From positions 1-53,051 of the forward strand of contig NZ_JALXPE010000028.1 in assembly GCF_025143365.1 (NCBI RefSeq): DNA of 53,051 bases, written 5' to 3'. The position numbers and the translations under genes are program-made. The stretch is from Microbacterium sp. p3-SID336 (GTDB taxonomy: Bacteria; Actinomycetota; Actinomycetes; Actinomycetales; Microbacteriaceae). Shown piece by piece: positions 1 through 8,378 of the stretch. Each line of letters begins with the position of its first letter. The stretch's first letter is position 1. The notes under the pieces are model-generated. The model made no database searches. It saw only the letters and a program-made list of their open reading frames with translations, and was not told the DNA's origin.

Positions 1-53
1 TGCCCGGAGGTCTTCGCTACCTCAGCCGTTCACAACCTGTCGGGGAAGTACAG

Positions 54-1286
54 CTAGATGCCGGCGTCGGTGAGCCGGGAGAAGGCGCGATCGAGGATCT
101 GAGCCGCTTCCGGGTCGACTTCTTTGAGTTCGTGGATGTAGTGCTTCTTGGTGATGCGCGAGTCCGTGTGACCGAGCACTTTCGCGGCGAGTTCGGCTCC
201 ACCGCCTTCGTTGACCACGGAAGCGACGGTCTTCCTCAAGGAGTACGGGGTGAGGAGGTCCACGTCGATTCCGATCCGTGTGAGCAGGTCTCGGTGCTGA
301 TTGCGGAATTCACGGAAGAGGCGGTCGATATAGTTCACCGACATCGGTGTGCCCTTCTTCGTCGCTATGAGCAGCTGATCGGGGTTCGGCTTGTACGAGG
401 CGACCAGGCGCCGCAGCACCGTGTCTGCGTACTTGGGCACGCTCATCGTGCGCTGCTGCCCACGCCCCTTCGGGTGATCCTTGCGGATGTTCTTGTGCTT
501 CTTCGTGCGGTTCACGTTGCCGGTGACGGAGACCTTGGCTGACTCGCTCAACAGGTGGACATCGTCGAGCGACAGCCCCAGCACCTCACCGGGACGCAGC
601 GAAGTGCCGAGCGTGATGAGGAGGAAGTCCTCCATCACGCGGACGTTGGGCTTGCTGCCGCCGAAGCGACCCGGACCTTGCTTCCCCTCCCAGTCCCTGA
701 TGAGCGCGATGATGAGCAACAGCTGGTCCTCGTCCAGCTGGATCTTCTTCCTCGGTGCGTTGTTCTTCAGCTTGGGCACGTCGTTCATCGGACTCGTGTC
801 GATGACTCCGTTGAGCGCTGCGAAGGTGAGCATGCCGGACAGGGTCTTCCGCGTCACCGATGCGAAGCTGTAGCTGCGTTCCCGGGCAAGGCGCTGCAGC
901 AGGTTGTGGATGAACCCCGCCGAAAGGGAGCCGATTGGCACCGCCCCGATGTACGGGAGGATGTTGTTCTTGACCCTGTTGTGGTAGGCCTCACGACTCG
1001 ACTGCTCCAGCGAGTCCTCCGGCCGCAGGTCGATGTCAGCGAGCCACAACGCCGCCAGCTGCTCGGTGGTCGAGACCTTGGTGAGGGGTACGAACATCCC
1101 TGCCCAGACCTGATTCGCCTTGACCCTGACCGCGTCTTCGGCTTCCTCGAAGCTCGTGCCCCATGCCTCGAGCAGATGGAGCTCTCCGACGCCGTCACGG
1201 ACGCGCGCCCGGCTTCGGTATGCCCCGCCAACCTCGCGAGTGGAGATCTTGCCGAGCTCACCCGGTGCCTTCTTCGGCCTAGGCAA
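54..1286 (-). CDS. Tyrosine recombinase / phage-type integrase
   Basis: Site-specific recombinase of the phage integrase family, expected to integrate and excise the element whose edge lies here. The 410-residue product has an N-terminal arm-binding-like segment, a SAM-like core-binding domain (about 70-170) and a C-terminal catalytic domain (about 180-400). Catalytic residues visible are R231 (TSLRPGE), R351 in YSLR where the usual first His is a Tyr (Y348), H373 in LGHTDSR and the nucleophile Y383 in KKHY. I chose the TTG start at 1286, because the open frame upstream only mirrors the neighbouring HTH gene; TTG overlaps that gene's stop codon, so the two are probably translationally coupled. 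It sits next to tRNA-Asn, the likely attachment site. Function is clear; the start is moderately sure. Confidence 0.9.
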   Translation of the reverse strand: MPRPKKAPGELGKISTREVGGAYRSRARVRDGVGELHLLEAWGTSFEEAEDAVRVKANQVWAGMFVPLTKVSTTEQLAALWLADIDLRPEDSLEQSSREAYHNRVKNNILPYIGAVPIGSLSAGFIHNLLQRLARERSYSFASVTRKTLSGMLTFAALNGVIDTSPMNDVPKLKNNAPRKKIQLDEDQLLLIIALIRDWEGKQGPGRFGGSKPNVRVMEDFLLITLGTSLRPGEVLGLSLDDVHLLSESAKVSVTGNVNRTKKHKNIRKDHPKGRGQQRTMSVPKYADTVLRRLVASYKPNPDQLLIATKKGTPMSVNYIDRLFREFRNQHRDLLTRIGIDVDLLTPYSLRKTVASVVNEGGGAELAAKVLGHTDSRITKKHYIHELKEVDPEAAQILDRAFSRLTDAGI

Positions 1287-1509
1287 CGCTCTGCCCCGAG
1301 ATGTAGTCGCGGATGGACTCAGCCGTCCAGCGGAGGTGCTTGCCGATCTTGATCGGCACCGGTCCCGTGTTCGTGGAGCGCCATGCCTCGACGGTCCGTG
1401 GCGAGACACCGAAGTACTCGGCGACCTGTTCCTTGGTCAGCAGAGCAGGGAGCTCGACCTTCCCGAGTGCGCCGATCCCGTTGTCTGCAGTTGCCTTCTT
1501 CTTGCCCAT
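1279..1509 (-). CDS. Small helix-turn-helix DNA-binding protein (excisionase/AlpA-like)
   Basis: A 76-residue protein with a MerR/AlpA-type winged helix (HTH_17 style): the segment LLTKEQVAEYFGVSPRTVEA is a typical helix-turn-helix, followed by PVPIKIGKHLRW and an 'IRDYI' end helix. Such proteins upstream of tyrosine integrases usually act as excisionases or as regulators of the integrase; here it lies immediately upstream of the integrase with an 8-base overlap on the same strand. The ATG at 1509 is preferred; an open frame continues further upstream but only reads through the tRNA-Asn gene. Which of the two roles it has cannot be told from the sequence. Confidence 0.8.
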   Translation of the reverse strand: MGKKKATADNGIGALGKVELPALLTKEQVAEYFGVSPRTVEAWRSTNTGPVPIKIGKHLRWTAESIRDYISGQSVA

Positions 1510-1591
1510 GCCGAGCACATACCCGGTGTCATCCAGATTCTGTGCGCGGGCGCGCGTACCAACACGTAGGCGTTGCTCGCCTCCCCCGGCC

Positions 1592-1612
1592 AAACCCCCG
1601 ATTTGGGGGTTT
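1592..1612. terminator. Short hairpin with T-run between HTH gene and tRNA
   Basis: AAACCCCC and GGGGGTTT form a perfect 8-bp stem around a 5-base loop (1600-1604), followed on the plus strand by more T residues. It is a plausible bidirectional intrinsic terminator that separates tRNA-Asn transcription from the integrase genes, or stops transcripts entering from the element. Confidence 0.55.
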
Positions 1613-1666
1613 TTGGTGAGTAAAAGGTGAGTTGAGCCGCGTCGACGGTTTCGGTCGTACATGGGA

Positions 1667-1709
1667 GAAGGCGCCCCATCCCTTGAAAATACTGGGATGT
1701 GGCGCCTTC
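1667..1709 (-). terminator. Long interrupted palindrome just downstream of tRNA-Asn
   Basis: GAAGGCGCC plus CATCCC (1667-1682, with one unpaired C at 1676) is complementary to GGGATG plus GGCGCCTTC (1694-1709), giving about 15 paired bases around an 11-base loop. It begins three bases after the encoded CCA end of the tRNA, so it most likely terminates the tRNA transcript, although no T-run follows. Being beside the presumed att core, it could also be part of an integrase-binding region. Confidence 0.5.
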
Positions 1710-1712
1710 TGT

Positions 1713-1788
1713 TGGCTCCCCGGCTTGGACTCGAACCAAGAACCTGCCGGTTAACAGCCGGCTGCTCTGCCAATTGAGCTACCGAGGA
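1713..1788 (-). tRNA. tRNA-Asn (anticodon GTT), CCA encoded
   Basis: The minus strand folds as a complete cloverleaf. The acceptor arms are TCCTCGG and CCGGGGA; the D arm contains AGCTCAATTGGCAGAGC; the anticodon loop is CTGTTAA with anticodon GTT; the T arm carries GGTTCGAGTCC. The discriminator G is followed by a genomically encoded CCA (1715-1713). The neighbouring integrase and HTH gene on its 3' side make it the probable chromosomal attachment site of an integrative element. Confidence 0.97.
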
Positions 1789-1885
1789 ATGTGCGCCGCT
1801 GTGCGGGCAACTCGTCAAGCTTAGCAAACTCCCGCCGCTGTTCGTGACACCGGGCACCGATCACCGGCCGCCGGGCGTGTCGCGC

Positions 1886-2668
1886 TCAGCGCCGGGAATC
1901 CGTCTCCGCGTTGGGAACCCAGAGCAGGTCCTTCCCCACCCCGCGTGCGACCACATGACCGCTGCGGAGCATCAGGGTCTCGGCGTTGAGCTCGCGGATG
2001 AAGTCGGCGTCGTTCGTGACCAGAAGCGCCGCCATCCCCTGCTCCTTGCGCCGCCGAGTGATCGCGTCGAAGACGACCGGACGCACCTCCAGGTCGAGGT
2101 TGGCGAGCACCTCGTCCGCGATCAGCACCTTCGGCTCCAGCACGAACGACCGCGCGATCGCCACGCGCTGCCGCATCCCCGCGCTCAGCTCGTAGGGGAA
2201 CTTCGCCGCGGTGCCCAGGGGCAGATGCAGCTCGTCGAGCAGCGTCGCGACCCGGATCGACAGCGCCTTGGTGTTGACCCGGCGCTCGCGGATCAGGATG
2301 GGCTCCGCGATGACCTCGTTGACCGTCAGCCGAGGCGGCAGATCCGCACCCGCGCCCTGCGGCACGAAGCCGGTCCGATAGGTGAGCACGCGATGCTTGC
2401 GACCGGGGCGGCGGATGTCGACGCCGCAGACCTGCGCGCTGCCGCCCACCACGCGCACCGAGGGATCCGTCGACCCGGCCAGCGCCGCGACGAGGGTCGA
2501 CTTTCCCGAGCCGGTCGGACCGGCGACGCAGATGAGGCCACCGGGGGCGAGCGAGAACGTCACGCCGTCGACCGCTCGGTTGGGCAGGCCGTGCCCGATC
2601 CGGTCGATCACCAGATCCGAGCACTCGATCGCATTCGTGGACTCGGGCCGTCGGGACATGTCTTCCAT
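1886..2668 (-). CDS. Orphan ABC transporter ATP-binding protein (oligopeptide-type)
   Basis: A single ABC ATPase domain of 260 residues. It has Walker A GPTGSGKST (50-58), an ABC signature in the form LSAGMRQRVAIARS and Walker B VLIADEVLANLD. The sequence style, including the Q-loop region VPQGAGADLPPRLTVNEVIAEPIL, resembles DppD/OppD-type peptide importer ATPases, but no permease or binding-protein gene lies beside it. It follows dnaG by 28 bases on the same strand and may be the last gene of the dusB-dgt-dnaG transcription unit. ATG at 2668 has a GAGGG ribosome-binding site; a second ATG at 2659 is possible. Substrate and partner are unknown. Confidence 0.85.
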   Translation of the reverse strand: MEDMSRRPESTNAIECSDLVIDRIGHGLPNRAVDGVTFSLAPGGLICVAGPTGSGKSTLVAALAGSTDPSVRVVGGSAQVCGVDIRRPGRKHRVLTYRTGFVPQGAGADLPPRLTVNEVIAEPILIRERRVNTKALSIRVATLLDELHLPLGTAAKFPYELSAGMRQRVAIARSFVLEPKVLIADEVLANLDLEVRPVVFDAITRRRKEQGMAALLVTNDADFIRELNAETLMLRSGHVVARGVGKDLLWVPNAETDSRR

Positions 2669-2696
2669 CCTGCCCTCTGGACGGCGGCCGCCCCTG

Positions 2697-4556
2697 TTAC
2701 GACTCGGCGAAGAACCGCTGGCGTTCCACGTCGATGTCACGCAGCCGCACCCGCAGGGCGCGTCCCCCGTCGGAGTCCGCCGGCACGCGCTGCACCGCAC
2801 CGAGGAGCTCCTGCTTCTCATGCTCCAGCTGTCGGACGACGAGCCGCCGAGCGAGGTCCGTCGCCGAGGCCACCGCACCGGCCTCATCCCGCGCGGGGAA
2901 CGGCGTCATCAGCAGCTCGCCCGCGAGCGAGCGGTACGGCTCGCGGACGGTGTTCACCGCCTCCGTCACCCACCCGGGGCGACTGCGGTCCGGGGCGGCA
3001 GCCACCGCCTCGCGCACCGCGTCGAGCCCCGGCGTGCGGAAGGGCTCCGCCAGCGCACGGTTCAGCAGCGCCGCGTCGACCTGGTGACCGTACTGCAGCG
3101 CGCCCATCAGCGCGTCACGCTCCACCGCCACATCGGCCGTGCGGGGCAGGCTCGCGAGCGTGACCGCCGCCATGACCGGCGCGCCTGCCGGGGCGTCCGT
3201 CGCCGAGGCCTCGCGTCGCGCCGGAGCTGCAGCGGCGCCCCGGGCGGCACGCTCCACCTCCCCGTGCACCTCGGTCGGGTCCATGCCGAGTCGGCGGGCC
3301 AGCACGCGCTCGTAGCCCGGGCGCAGCAGCCGGTCGCGGATCTCCGCGACGATCGGAGCCGCCGCGCGCAGCGCGCCCACGCGCCCCTCCACCGTGCCGA
3401 GGTCGAAGCCGCCCAGCTTCCGATCGATCGCGAACTCGAACATCGGCTGCTTCGCATCCATCAGCCCGCGCACGGCGGCGTCGCCGCGCTGCAGCCGCAG
3501 ATCGCACGGGTCGAGGCCGTCCGGCGCCACGGCGACGAACGTCTGCGCGTTGAAGCGGTCGTCCTCCGTGAACGCCCGCAGCGCCGCCTTCTGCCCCGCC
3601 TCGTCGCCGTCGAACGTGAACACGACCTCGCCCGAGGCATTGTCGTCGCCCATCACGCGGCGCAGCACCTTGATGTGCTCCGTCCCGAACGCGGTGCCAC
3701 ACGTGGCGATCGCCGTCGTGAGCCCAGCCAGATGGCAGGCCATCACGTCGGTGTACCCCTCGACGACCACGACCCGCCGAGGGTCGCCTCGGGCGATGTC
3801 ACGCTTGGCGAGGTCGAGGCCGTACAGCACCTGGGCCTTCTTGTAGATCGGGGTCTCCGGCGTGTTCAGGTACTTCGGCCCCTGGTCGTCGTCGAAGAGC
3901 TTGCGCGCACCGAAGCCGATCGTCTGCCCTGAGACATCCCGGATCGGCCACACCAGGCGCCCGCGGAAACGGTCGTAGACGCCGCGCTGCCCGGTCGAGA
4001 CCAGTCCGGCGGCGCTCAGCTCCTCCCGTGTGAACCCCTGGGCGGTCAGTGCCTTCAGCATGCCGTCCCACCCGCGGGGTGCGAACCCGACGCCGAAGTG
4101 GGCGGCGGCTCCCGCGTCGAACCCGCGCTCGCCGAGGAACCGGCGTGCGGCCTCGGCGTCAGGCGACAGCAGCTGCCCCCGGAAGAACTCCGCCGCCGCG
4201 GTGTTGGCGGCGTACAGACGGCTGCGGCCGCTGGTCTCCGGTGCGGCACCGCCGTCCTCGTAGTGCAGCGTGTAGCCGATCCGGCCCGCGAGCCGCTCGA
4301 CCGCCTCGGTGAAGCTGACGTGGTCCATGGCACGCAGGAACGAGTAGACATCGCCCGATTCGCCGCAGCCGAAGCAGTGGTAGTAGCCAACCTGCTGGCG
4401 CACGTGGAAGCTCGGGCTCTTCTCGTCGTGGAAGGGACACAGGCCCTTGAGGGACCCGACGCCGGCCGACTTCAGCGCCACGCGCTCGCCCACGATGTCG
4501 GCGATGTTCGTGCGGGCCTTGACCTCGTCGACGTCGGCCTGCCGGATGCGAGGCAT
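2697..4556 (-). CDS. dnaG: DNA primase DnaG
   Basis: Synthesises RNA primers at the replication fork. The 619-residue protein starts with a CHC2 zinc-binding domain (C40, H43, C61, C64 in the segments [12 protein letters not shown] and [16 protein letters not shown]). It continues with the RNA polymerase core including the Toprim motifs ([12 protein letters not shown] and [13 protein letters not shown]) and ends in a helicase-interaction domain. Length is normal for actinobacterial primase. The ATG at 4556 shares one base with the stop of the upstream dgt gene (TGATG), so translation of the two is probably coupled; the dgt-dnaG pairing is common in actinobacteria. Confidence 0.97.
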   Translation of the reverse strand: MPRIRQADVDEVKARTNIADIVGERVALKSAGVGSLKGLCPFHDEKSPSFHVRQQVGYYHCFGCGESGDVYSFLRAMDHVSFTEAVERLAGRIGYTLHYEDGGAAPETSGRSRLYAANTAAAEFFRGQLLSPDAEAARRFLGERGFDAGAAAHFGVGFAPRGWDGMLKALTAQGFTREELSAAGLVSTGQRGVYDRFRGRLVWPIRDVSGQTIGFGARKLFDDDQGPKYLNTPETPIYKKAQVLYGLDLAKRDIARGDPRRVVVVEGYTDVMACHLAGLTTAIATCGTAFGTEHIKVLRRVMGDDNASGEVVFTFDGDEAGQKAALRAFTEDDRFNAQTFVAVAPDGLDPCDLRLQRGDAAVRGLMDAKQPMFEFAIDRKLGGFDLGTVEGRVGALRAAAPIVAEIRDRLLRPGYERVLARRLGMDPTEVHGEVERAARGAAAAPARREASATDAPAGAPVMAAVTLASLPRTADVAVERDALMGALQYGHQVDAALLNRALAEPFRTPGLDAVREAVAAAPDRSRPGWVTEAVNTVREPYRSLAGELLMTPFPARDEAGAVASATDLARRLVVRQLEHEKQELLGAVQRVPADSDGGRALRVRLRDIDVERQRFFAES

Positions 4557-5941
4557 CAGCGGGACCCTTCTGCGACGGGCCGCCTCTCGACGTGCGTGCG
4601 CGCTCTCGGACGCGCGTGTCGCGGCGTCCAGATGCCCACCTCGGCGGGGTCGATCTCGCCGACCAGACGGTTGTGCCAGTCGATCGCGCTCTGATCGGTG
4701 AGGCTCGCGATCTGATCCACCACCACCCGTGCGCGCTCGGCGTCGTCCTGCGCGGCGACGAAGTCGGCGGCGAAGGCCGGCTCCAACACGTCCGCGCCCG
4801 CCGACCACAGCGTGTCGGTCGACCAGAGCGCGTCGGCGAGCCGCTTGAGCACACGCCGCTGCTCCTTGTACACGCCCTTCCTGGCGTCGATCGTGACGAT
4901 GGCCTGGCCCATGATGCCCTTGAGCACGGCGATCTCGACCTCGACCACGCGCGGCACGATGACATGCGCGTTGTAACGCACCAGTGGCGCGGTTCCATAG
5001 GTCTCGCGCGTGGCGGACACGGCGGCCCTGGCGAAGCGCCCGATCAGGTCGCTCGTGAGGTTCTTCAGGCGCGCGAGGTCCTGCCGGGAGCGGTCGAACG
5101 AGGCGAGCCACATGGACTGGGTCGACAGGCGATACAGCGCGTCGGCGAGCTCGTCACGCGTGAAGTCGTAGCCCACCCACTGCTGGATGCGGCTGAGCAG
5201 CGCCTCGTGCGCGGCGGGGTCGGCGAGCTGCGCCACGTCGACGTACCCGTTGACGATCGCGTCCTCGAAGTCGTGCACCGAGTAGGCGATGTCGTCGGAG
5301 AGATCCATGATCTCGGCCTCGATGCAGCGCAGACGGCCGGGGGCCCCTTCGCGCATCCAGCGGAACACGGCCTCGTCCTCCGGGTAGACGCCGAACTTGA
5401 GACGGCCACCGGGATCCGGCACCGGGCTGTCGACCGTCCACGGGTACTTGCACGTGGCGTCGAGGCTGGCGCGCGTCAGGTTGAGGCCGACCGAGCGGTC
5501 GTCGCCGTCGAGCACCTTCGCCTCCAGCCGCGTGAGGATGCGCAGCGACTGGGCGTTGCCCTCGAAGCCTCCGATGTCCTCCGCCCACTCGTTCAGCGCG
5601 CGCTCGCCGTTGTGGCCGAAAGGCGGGTGGCCGAGGTCGTGGCTGAGGCACGCGGTGTCGACGACGTCCGCCGACACCCCGAGCGCCGTCGCGAGCTCGC
5701 GCCCCACCTGCGCCACCTCGAGCGAATGCGTCAGCCGGTTGCGCGCGAAGTCCGCCGTGCTCGCAGGGCTCAGCACCTGGGTCTTCGCGGCGAGCCGGCG
5801 CAGGGCTGCGGAGTGCAGCACGCGGGCGCGGTCACGCGCGAAGTCGTCGCGCTCGGAGCGGTGGGTCTCCGCGAAGAAGCGCTCGGCGTCGCGCGCGTCG
5901 TATCCGTCGGCGCGAGAGCCGACCAGGGGGTCAACCGCCAC
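4556..5941 (-). CDS. dgt: Deoxyguanosinetriphosphate triphosphohydrolase-like protein
   Basis: HD-domain dNTP triphosphohydrolase (dGTPase) that cleaves dNTPs to nucleoside and tripolyphosphate. Metal-binding residues are visible in [10 protein letters not shown] and the HD signature [14 protein letters not shown], and a further conserved aspartate lies in [12 protein letters not shown]. About 461 residues, in the range for bacterial Dgt of the type encoded next to dnaG. It overlaps the end of dusB by 11 bases and the start of dnaG by one base, consistent with one operon. A GTG at 5962 is an alternative start seven codons earlier; both would overlap dusB. Confidence 0.93.
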   Translation of the reverse strand: MAVDPLVGSRADGYDARDAERFFAETHRSERDDFARDRARVLHSAALRRLAAKTQVLSPASTADFARNRLTHSLEVAQVGRELATALGVSADVVDTACLSHDLGHPPFGHNGERALNEWAEDIGGFEGNAQSLRILTRLEAKVLDGDDRSVGLNLTRASLDATCKYPWTVDSPVPDPGGRLKFGVYPEDEAVFRWMREGAPGRLRCIEAEIMDLSDDIAYSVHDFEDAIVNGYVDVAQLADPAAHEALLSRIQQWVGYDFTRDELADALYRLSTQSMWLASFDRSRQDLARLKNLTSDLIGRFARAAVSATRETYGTAPLVRYNAHVIVPRVVEVEIAVLKGIMGQAIVTIDARKGVYKEQRRVLKRLADALWSTDTLWSAGADVLEPAFAADFVAAQDDAERARVVVDQIASLTDQSAIDWHNRLVGEIDPAEVGIWTPRHARPRARTHVERRPVAEGSR

Positions 5942-7085
5942 TGTTCTCGATCTCCGCTCCACGCATCATCTCGGAGGCGGACGAGGCGAGCTCGCGCGAC
6001 TCCAGCCACTTCTCCGGCAGCGCCGTGCGCTTCGGGTGCCCGGCGCGTCCCCGCTGGCCCTCGGCGTCCGCACCGGGGTACGGCGCCGTGCGGTCGAGAC
6101 GGCCGAGCAGATCGTCGATCTCCTGCAGGCTCGACGCCGTGGCGAGGCCCGTGCGGATGTCACCGCCGACCGGGTAGCCCTTGAAGTACCAGGAGACATG
6201 CTTGCGCACATCGCGGCAGCCGCGGTCCTCGTCCTCGAAGAACTCGACCAGCAGCTCGGCGTGCCGACGGAACGCGTCGGCGACGAAGCCGAGCGTCGCA
6301 TCGACCGTCTTACCCTCGCCGCCGAACGCCAGGGCGAGCTGACCGAACAGCCACGGCCGACCGAGGCAGCCGCGGCCGACCACGACGCCGTCGCAGTCCG
6401 TCTCCGCCATCATCCGCACCGCGTCGTCCGCCGACCAGATGTCGCCGTTGCCGAGCACCGGAATGCTCGTGACCGCCTGCTTGAGCTCCCCGATCGCGTG
6501 CCAGTCGGCGTGGCCGGAGTAGAACTCGCTCGCGGTGCGGGCATGAAGGGCCACGGCGGCCGCTCCGGCGTCCTCCGCGGCACGGCCGGCGTCGAGGAAC
6601 GTGAGATGGTCGCGGTCGATGCCCTTGCGCATCTTCACCGTGAGCGGGATGTTCCCCGCTGCCTTCACGGCCCGGTCGACGATGTCGGCGAAGAGCTTCG
6701 ACTTCCACGGCAGAGCGGCGCCGCCGCCCTTGCGGGTCACCTTGGGAACGGGGCAGCCGAAGTTCAGGTCGATGTGGTCGGCGTGGTCCTCGGCCACGAT
6801 GATACGCACGGCCTCGGCGATGGTCTTCGGGTCGACACCGTACAGCTGGATCGACCGCGGCGTCTCCGACTCGTGATGACGGATAAGGCGCATGGTGGTC
6901 TCGTTCCGCTCGACCAGCGCGCGCGACGTGATCATCTCGCTCACGTACAGCCCGGCTCCGTACTCCCGGCACAGGCGACGGAACGCCGTGTTGGTGATCC
7001 CGGCCATCGGTGCGAGCACGACGGGCACGTCGAGATCGATCGGGCCGATGCGGAGGGGGCGGGCGGGTGCGGTGGCGAGAGTCAT
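5931..7085 (-). CDS. dusB: tRNA-dihydrouridine synthase DusB-like
   Basis: Flavin-dependent enzyme that reduces uridines in the tRNA D-loop. The 384-residue protein is a TIM barrel starting VVLAPMAGITNTAFRRLC. It carries the DUS signature HIDLNFGCPVPKVTRKGGGAAL with the catalytic Cys in NFGCP, and the substrate/FMN motifs ALHARTASEFYSG and VLGNGDIWS; the C-terminal helical domain follows. It is the first gene of a minus-strand operon with dgt and dnaG, and is transcribed divergently from the glutathione peroxidase gene, 59 bases away. Assignment to the DUS family is secure; the exact Dus subclass is less so. Confidence 0.94.
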   Translation of the reverse strand: MTLATAPARPLRIGPIDLDVPVVLAPMAGITNTAFRRLCREYGAGLYVSEMITSRALVERNETTMRLIRHHESETPRSIQLYGVDPKTIAEAVRIIVAEDHADHIDLNFGCPVPKVTRKGGGAALPWKSKLFADIVDRAVKAAGNIPLTVKMRKGIDRDHLTFLDAGRAAEDAGAAAVALHARTASEFYSGHADWHAIGELKQAVTSIPVLGNGDIWSADDAVRMMAETDCDGVVVGRGCLGRPWLFGQLALAFGGEGKTVDATLGFVADAFRRHAELLVEFFEDEDRGCRDVRKHVSWYFKGYPVGGDIRTGLATASSLQEIDDLLGRLDRTAPYPGADAEGQRGRAGHPKRTALPEKWLESRELASSASEMMRGAEIENSGG

Positions 7086-7132
7086 GGCGTGACCATTCTC
7101 CCAGACCCGGAGCCGGTACGGACGCGGCGACC

Positions 7133-7138
7133 TAAGCT
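7133..7138 (+). promoter_or_regulatory. Putative -10 box, leaderless start of glutathione peroxidase
   Basis: TAAGCT fits the actinobacterial TAnnnT -10 consensus and ends 6 bases before the ATG at 7145, so transcription would begin at or next to the start codon. No clear -35 box is seen. Confidence 0.5.
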
Positions 7139-7144
7139 GTGCAT

Positions 7145-7639
7145 ATGACCGATTCTCCGCTCCGCTCGATCCCGTTCACCGACGCCCAGGGGCGGGAGAA
7201 GACGCTCGACGATCTCGGGGCCGATGTGGTGATGGTGGTCAACGTCGCGTCGAAGTGCGGGCTCACCCCGCAGTACGAGCAGCTGGAAGAGCTGCAGCGC
7301 CGCTTCGGCGACCGCGGGTTCACGGTCGTCGGCTTCCCGTGCAACCAGTTCCTCGGGCAGGAGCCCGGATCCGTCGAGGAGATCCTCGAGTTCTGCTCCA
7401 CCACCTACGGCGTCTCGTTCCCGGTGAACGACAAGGTCAAGGTGAACGGCAAGAACGCCGCCGAGCTCTACAAGGCCCTCAAGCAGGCGCCGGACGCCGA
7501 CGGCAAGGCCGGCCGGGTCGGATGGAACTTCGAGAAGTTCCTCGTGCTGCCGGGCGGAGACGTCCTGCGCTTCCGCTCGAAGCAGAAGCCGGACGCCCCG
7601 GAGATCGTCGAGGCGATCGAGACCGCGCTGACCCGCTAG
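7145..7639 (+). CDS. Glutathione peroxidase family thiol peroxidase
   Basis: Peroxide-reducing enzyme of the GPx/BsaA family, a Cys-type homologue probably reduced by thioredoxin or mycothiol rather than glutathione (inference from the host group). The 164-residue protein has the peroxidatic Cys in NVASKCGLTPQY (C38), the second conserved motif GFPCNQFLGQEPG and the WNFEKFLV motif supplying the tryptophan and asparagine of the active site. No signal peptide, so cytoplasmic. The ATG at 7145 is favoured; an in-frame GTG lies two codons upstream inside the promoter. Its stop codon overlaps that of the convergent DsbA-family gene, another redox protein. Confidence 0.93.
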   Translation: MTDSPLRSIPFTDAQGREKTLDDLGADVVMVVNVASKCGLTPQYEQLEELQRRFGDRGFTVVGFPCNQFLGQEPGSVEEILEFCSTTYGVSFPVNDKVKVNGKNAAELYKALKQAPDADGKAGRVGWNFEKFLVLPGGDVLRFRSKQKPDAPEIVEAIETALTR

Positions 7640-8343
7640 ACCGCGGCTGCTTCCTCGGCCTCGCTCTGTCCGCGCTGCGCCCACAGGTCGCGGAGCACGT
7701 TCTCGAACGCCGCGGGCGGCTGCGCGCCGCTGATGCCGTACTGGCCGTCGACCACGAAGAACGGAACTCCCTGGATGCCGTAGGCACGGGCCTGCGCCTG
7801 GTCCTGGCGCACGGCGGGTAGGAACTGCTCACTCTCCAGGGCCGCCCTGGCACGGTCGGCGTCGAGCCCGACCTCGGCCGCGAGGGCCACCAGCTCCTCG
7901 ATACGGCCGACGTGCCTGCCCTCGGTGAAGTACGCCGACATGAGGCGCTCCTCCATCTCGTGCTGGCGCCCCTCCGCCTTGGCGAAGTGAAGCAGCTCGT
8001 GCGCCTTCACGGTGTTGGTGTGCTGCAGCAGGTCGAAGCGGTACTCGAGTCCCGCGTCGGCCGCGACGCCCGTGACGTGCGACAGCATCTGCTCGACCTG
8101 CGCGCGCGGCATGCCCTTGTGGCCGGCGAGGAAGTCCACCTCGTCGCCGTCGAAGTCGACCGGGGTGTCGGGCGAGAGCTCGAAGGAGTGGAAGGTGATG
8201 GTGACCTGCGGCGCATCCTCATCGGCGGCGACCGCTTCGAGACCCTTCTCCAGGTTGCGCTTGCCGATGTAGCACCAGGGGCAGGCGATGTCGGACCAGA
8301 TGTCGATGGCGATGGGTTCAGTCACATCTTCATCCAACCGCAT
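7636..8343 (-). CDS. DsbA-family oxidoreductase (FrnE-like)
   Basis: Thioredoxin-fold protein of the DsbA/FrnE group, 235 residues, with the redox motif CPWC in DIWSDIACPWCYIGKRNLEKGL, a central helical insertion and the cis-Pro loop GIQGVPFFVVDGQYGISGAQP. There is no signal peptide, which fits cytoplasmic FrnE-like thiol oxidoreductases rather than a secreted disulfide catalyst. It is convergent with the glutathione peroxidase gene, the two stop codons sharing bases 7637-7638. The furthest start is at 8343; the GTG that begins VTEPIAIDIW is an alternative. Physiological substrate unknown. Confidence 0.9.
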   Translation of the reverse strand: MRLDEDVTEPIAIDIWSDIACPWCYIGKRNLEKGLEAVAADEDAPQVTITFHSFELSPDTPVDFDGDEVDFLAGHKGMPRAQVEQMLSHVTGVAADAGLEYRFDLLQHTNTVKAHELLHFAKAEGRQHEMEERLMSAYFTEGRHVGRIEELVALAAEVGLDADRARAALESEQFLPAVRQDQAQARAYGIQGVPFFVVDGQYGISGAQPPAAFENVLRDLWAQRGQSEAEEAAAV

Positions 8344-8366
8344 GCACTCGACGTGTATTCCGTCGA

Positions 8367-8372
8367 TAGAAT
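8367..8372 (+). promoter_or_regulatory. Putative -10 box, leaderless start of P-loop protein gene
   Basis: TAGAAT lies 6 bases before the ATG at 8379, the same spacing as at several other genes in this window. No ribosome-binding site precedes the ATG. Confidence 0.5.
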
Positions 8373-8378
8373 CCTCGG

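Noticed and set aside
1287..1409. 41-codon N-terminal extension of the integrase
   Set aside because: It overlaps the HTH gene in another frame and has a composition typical of an out-of-frame read; the TTG at 1286 gives a normal integrase.
1..1510. Prophage
   Set aside because: Only an integrase and a small HTH gene are visible; no structural, packaging or lysis genes are in the window, so the element type is left open.
1437..1857. Minus-strand frames reading through tRNA-Asn into the HTH gene
   Set aside because: The translation through the tRNA (SSVAQLAEQPAVNRQVLGSSPSR) is the familiar artefact of translating a tRNA gene.
1844..3932. Long open frames on the plus strand opposite the ABC ATPase and dnaG
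   Set aside because: They are antisense shadows of well-conserved genes in GC-rich DNA; their translations are Arg/Pro/Ala-rich and show no domain.
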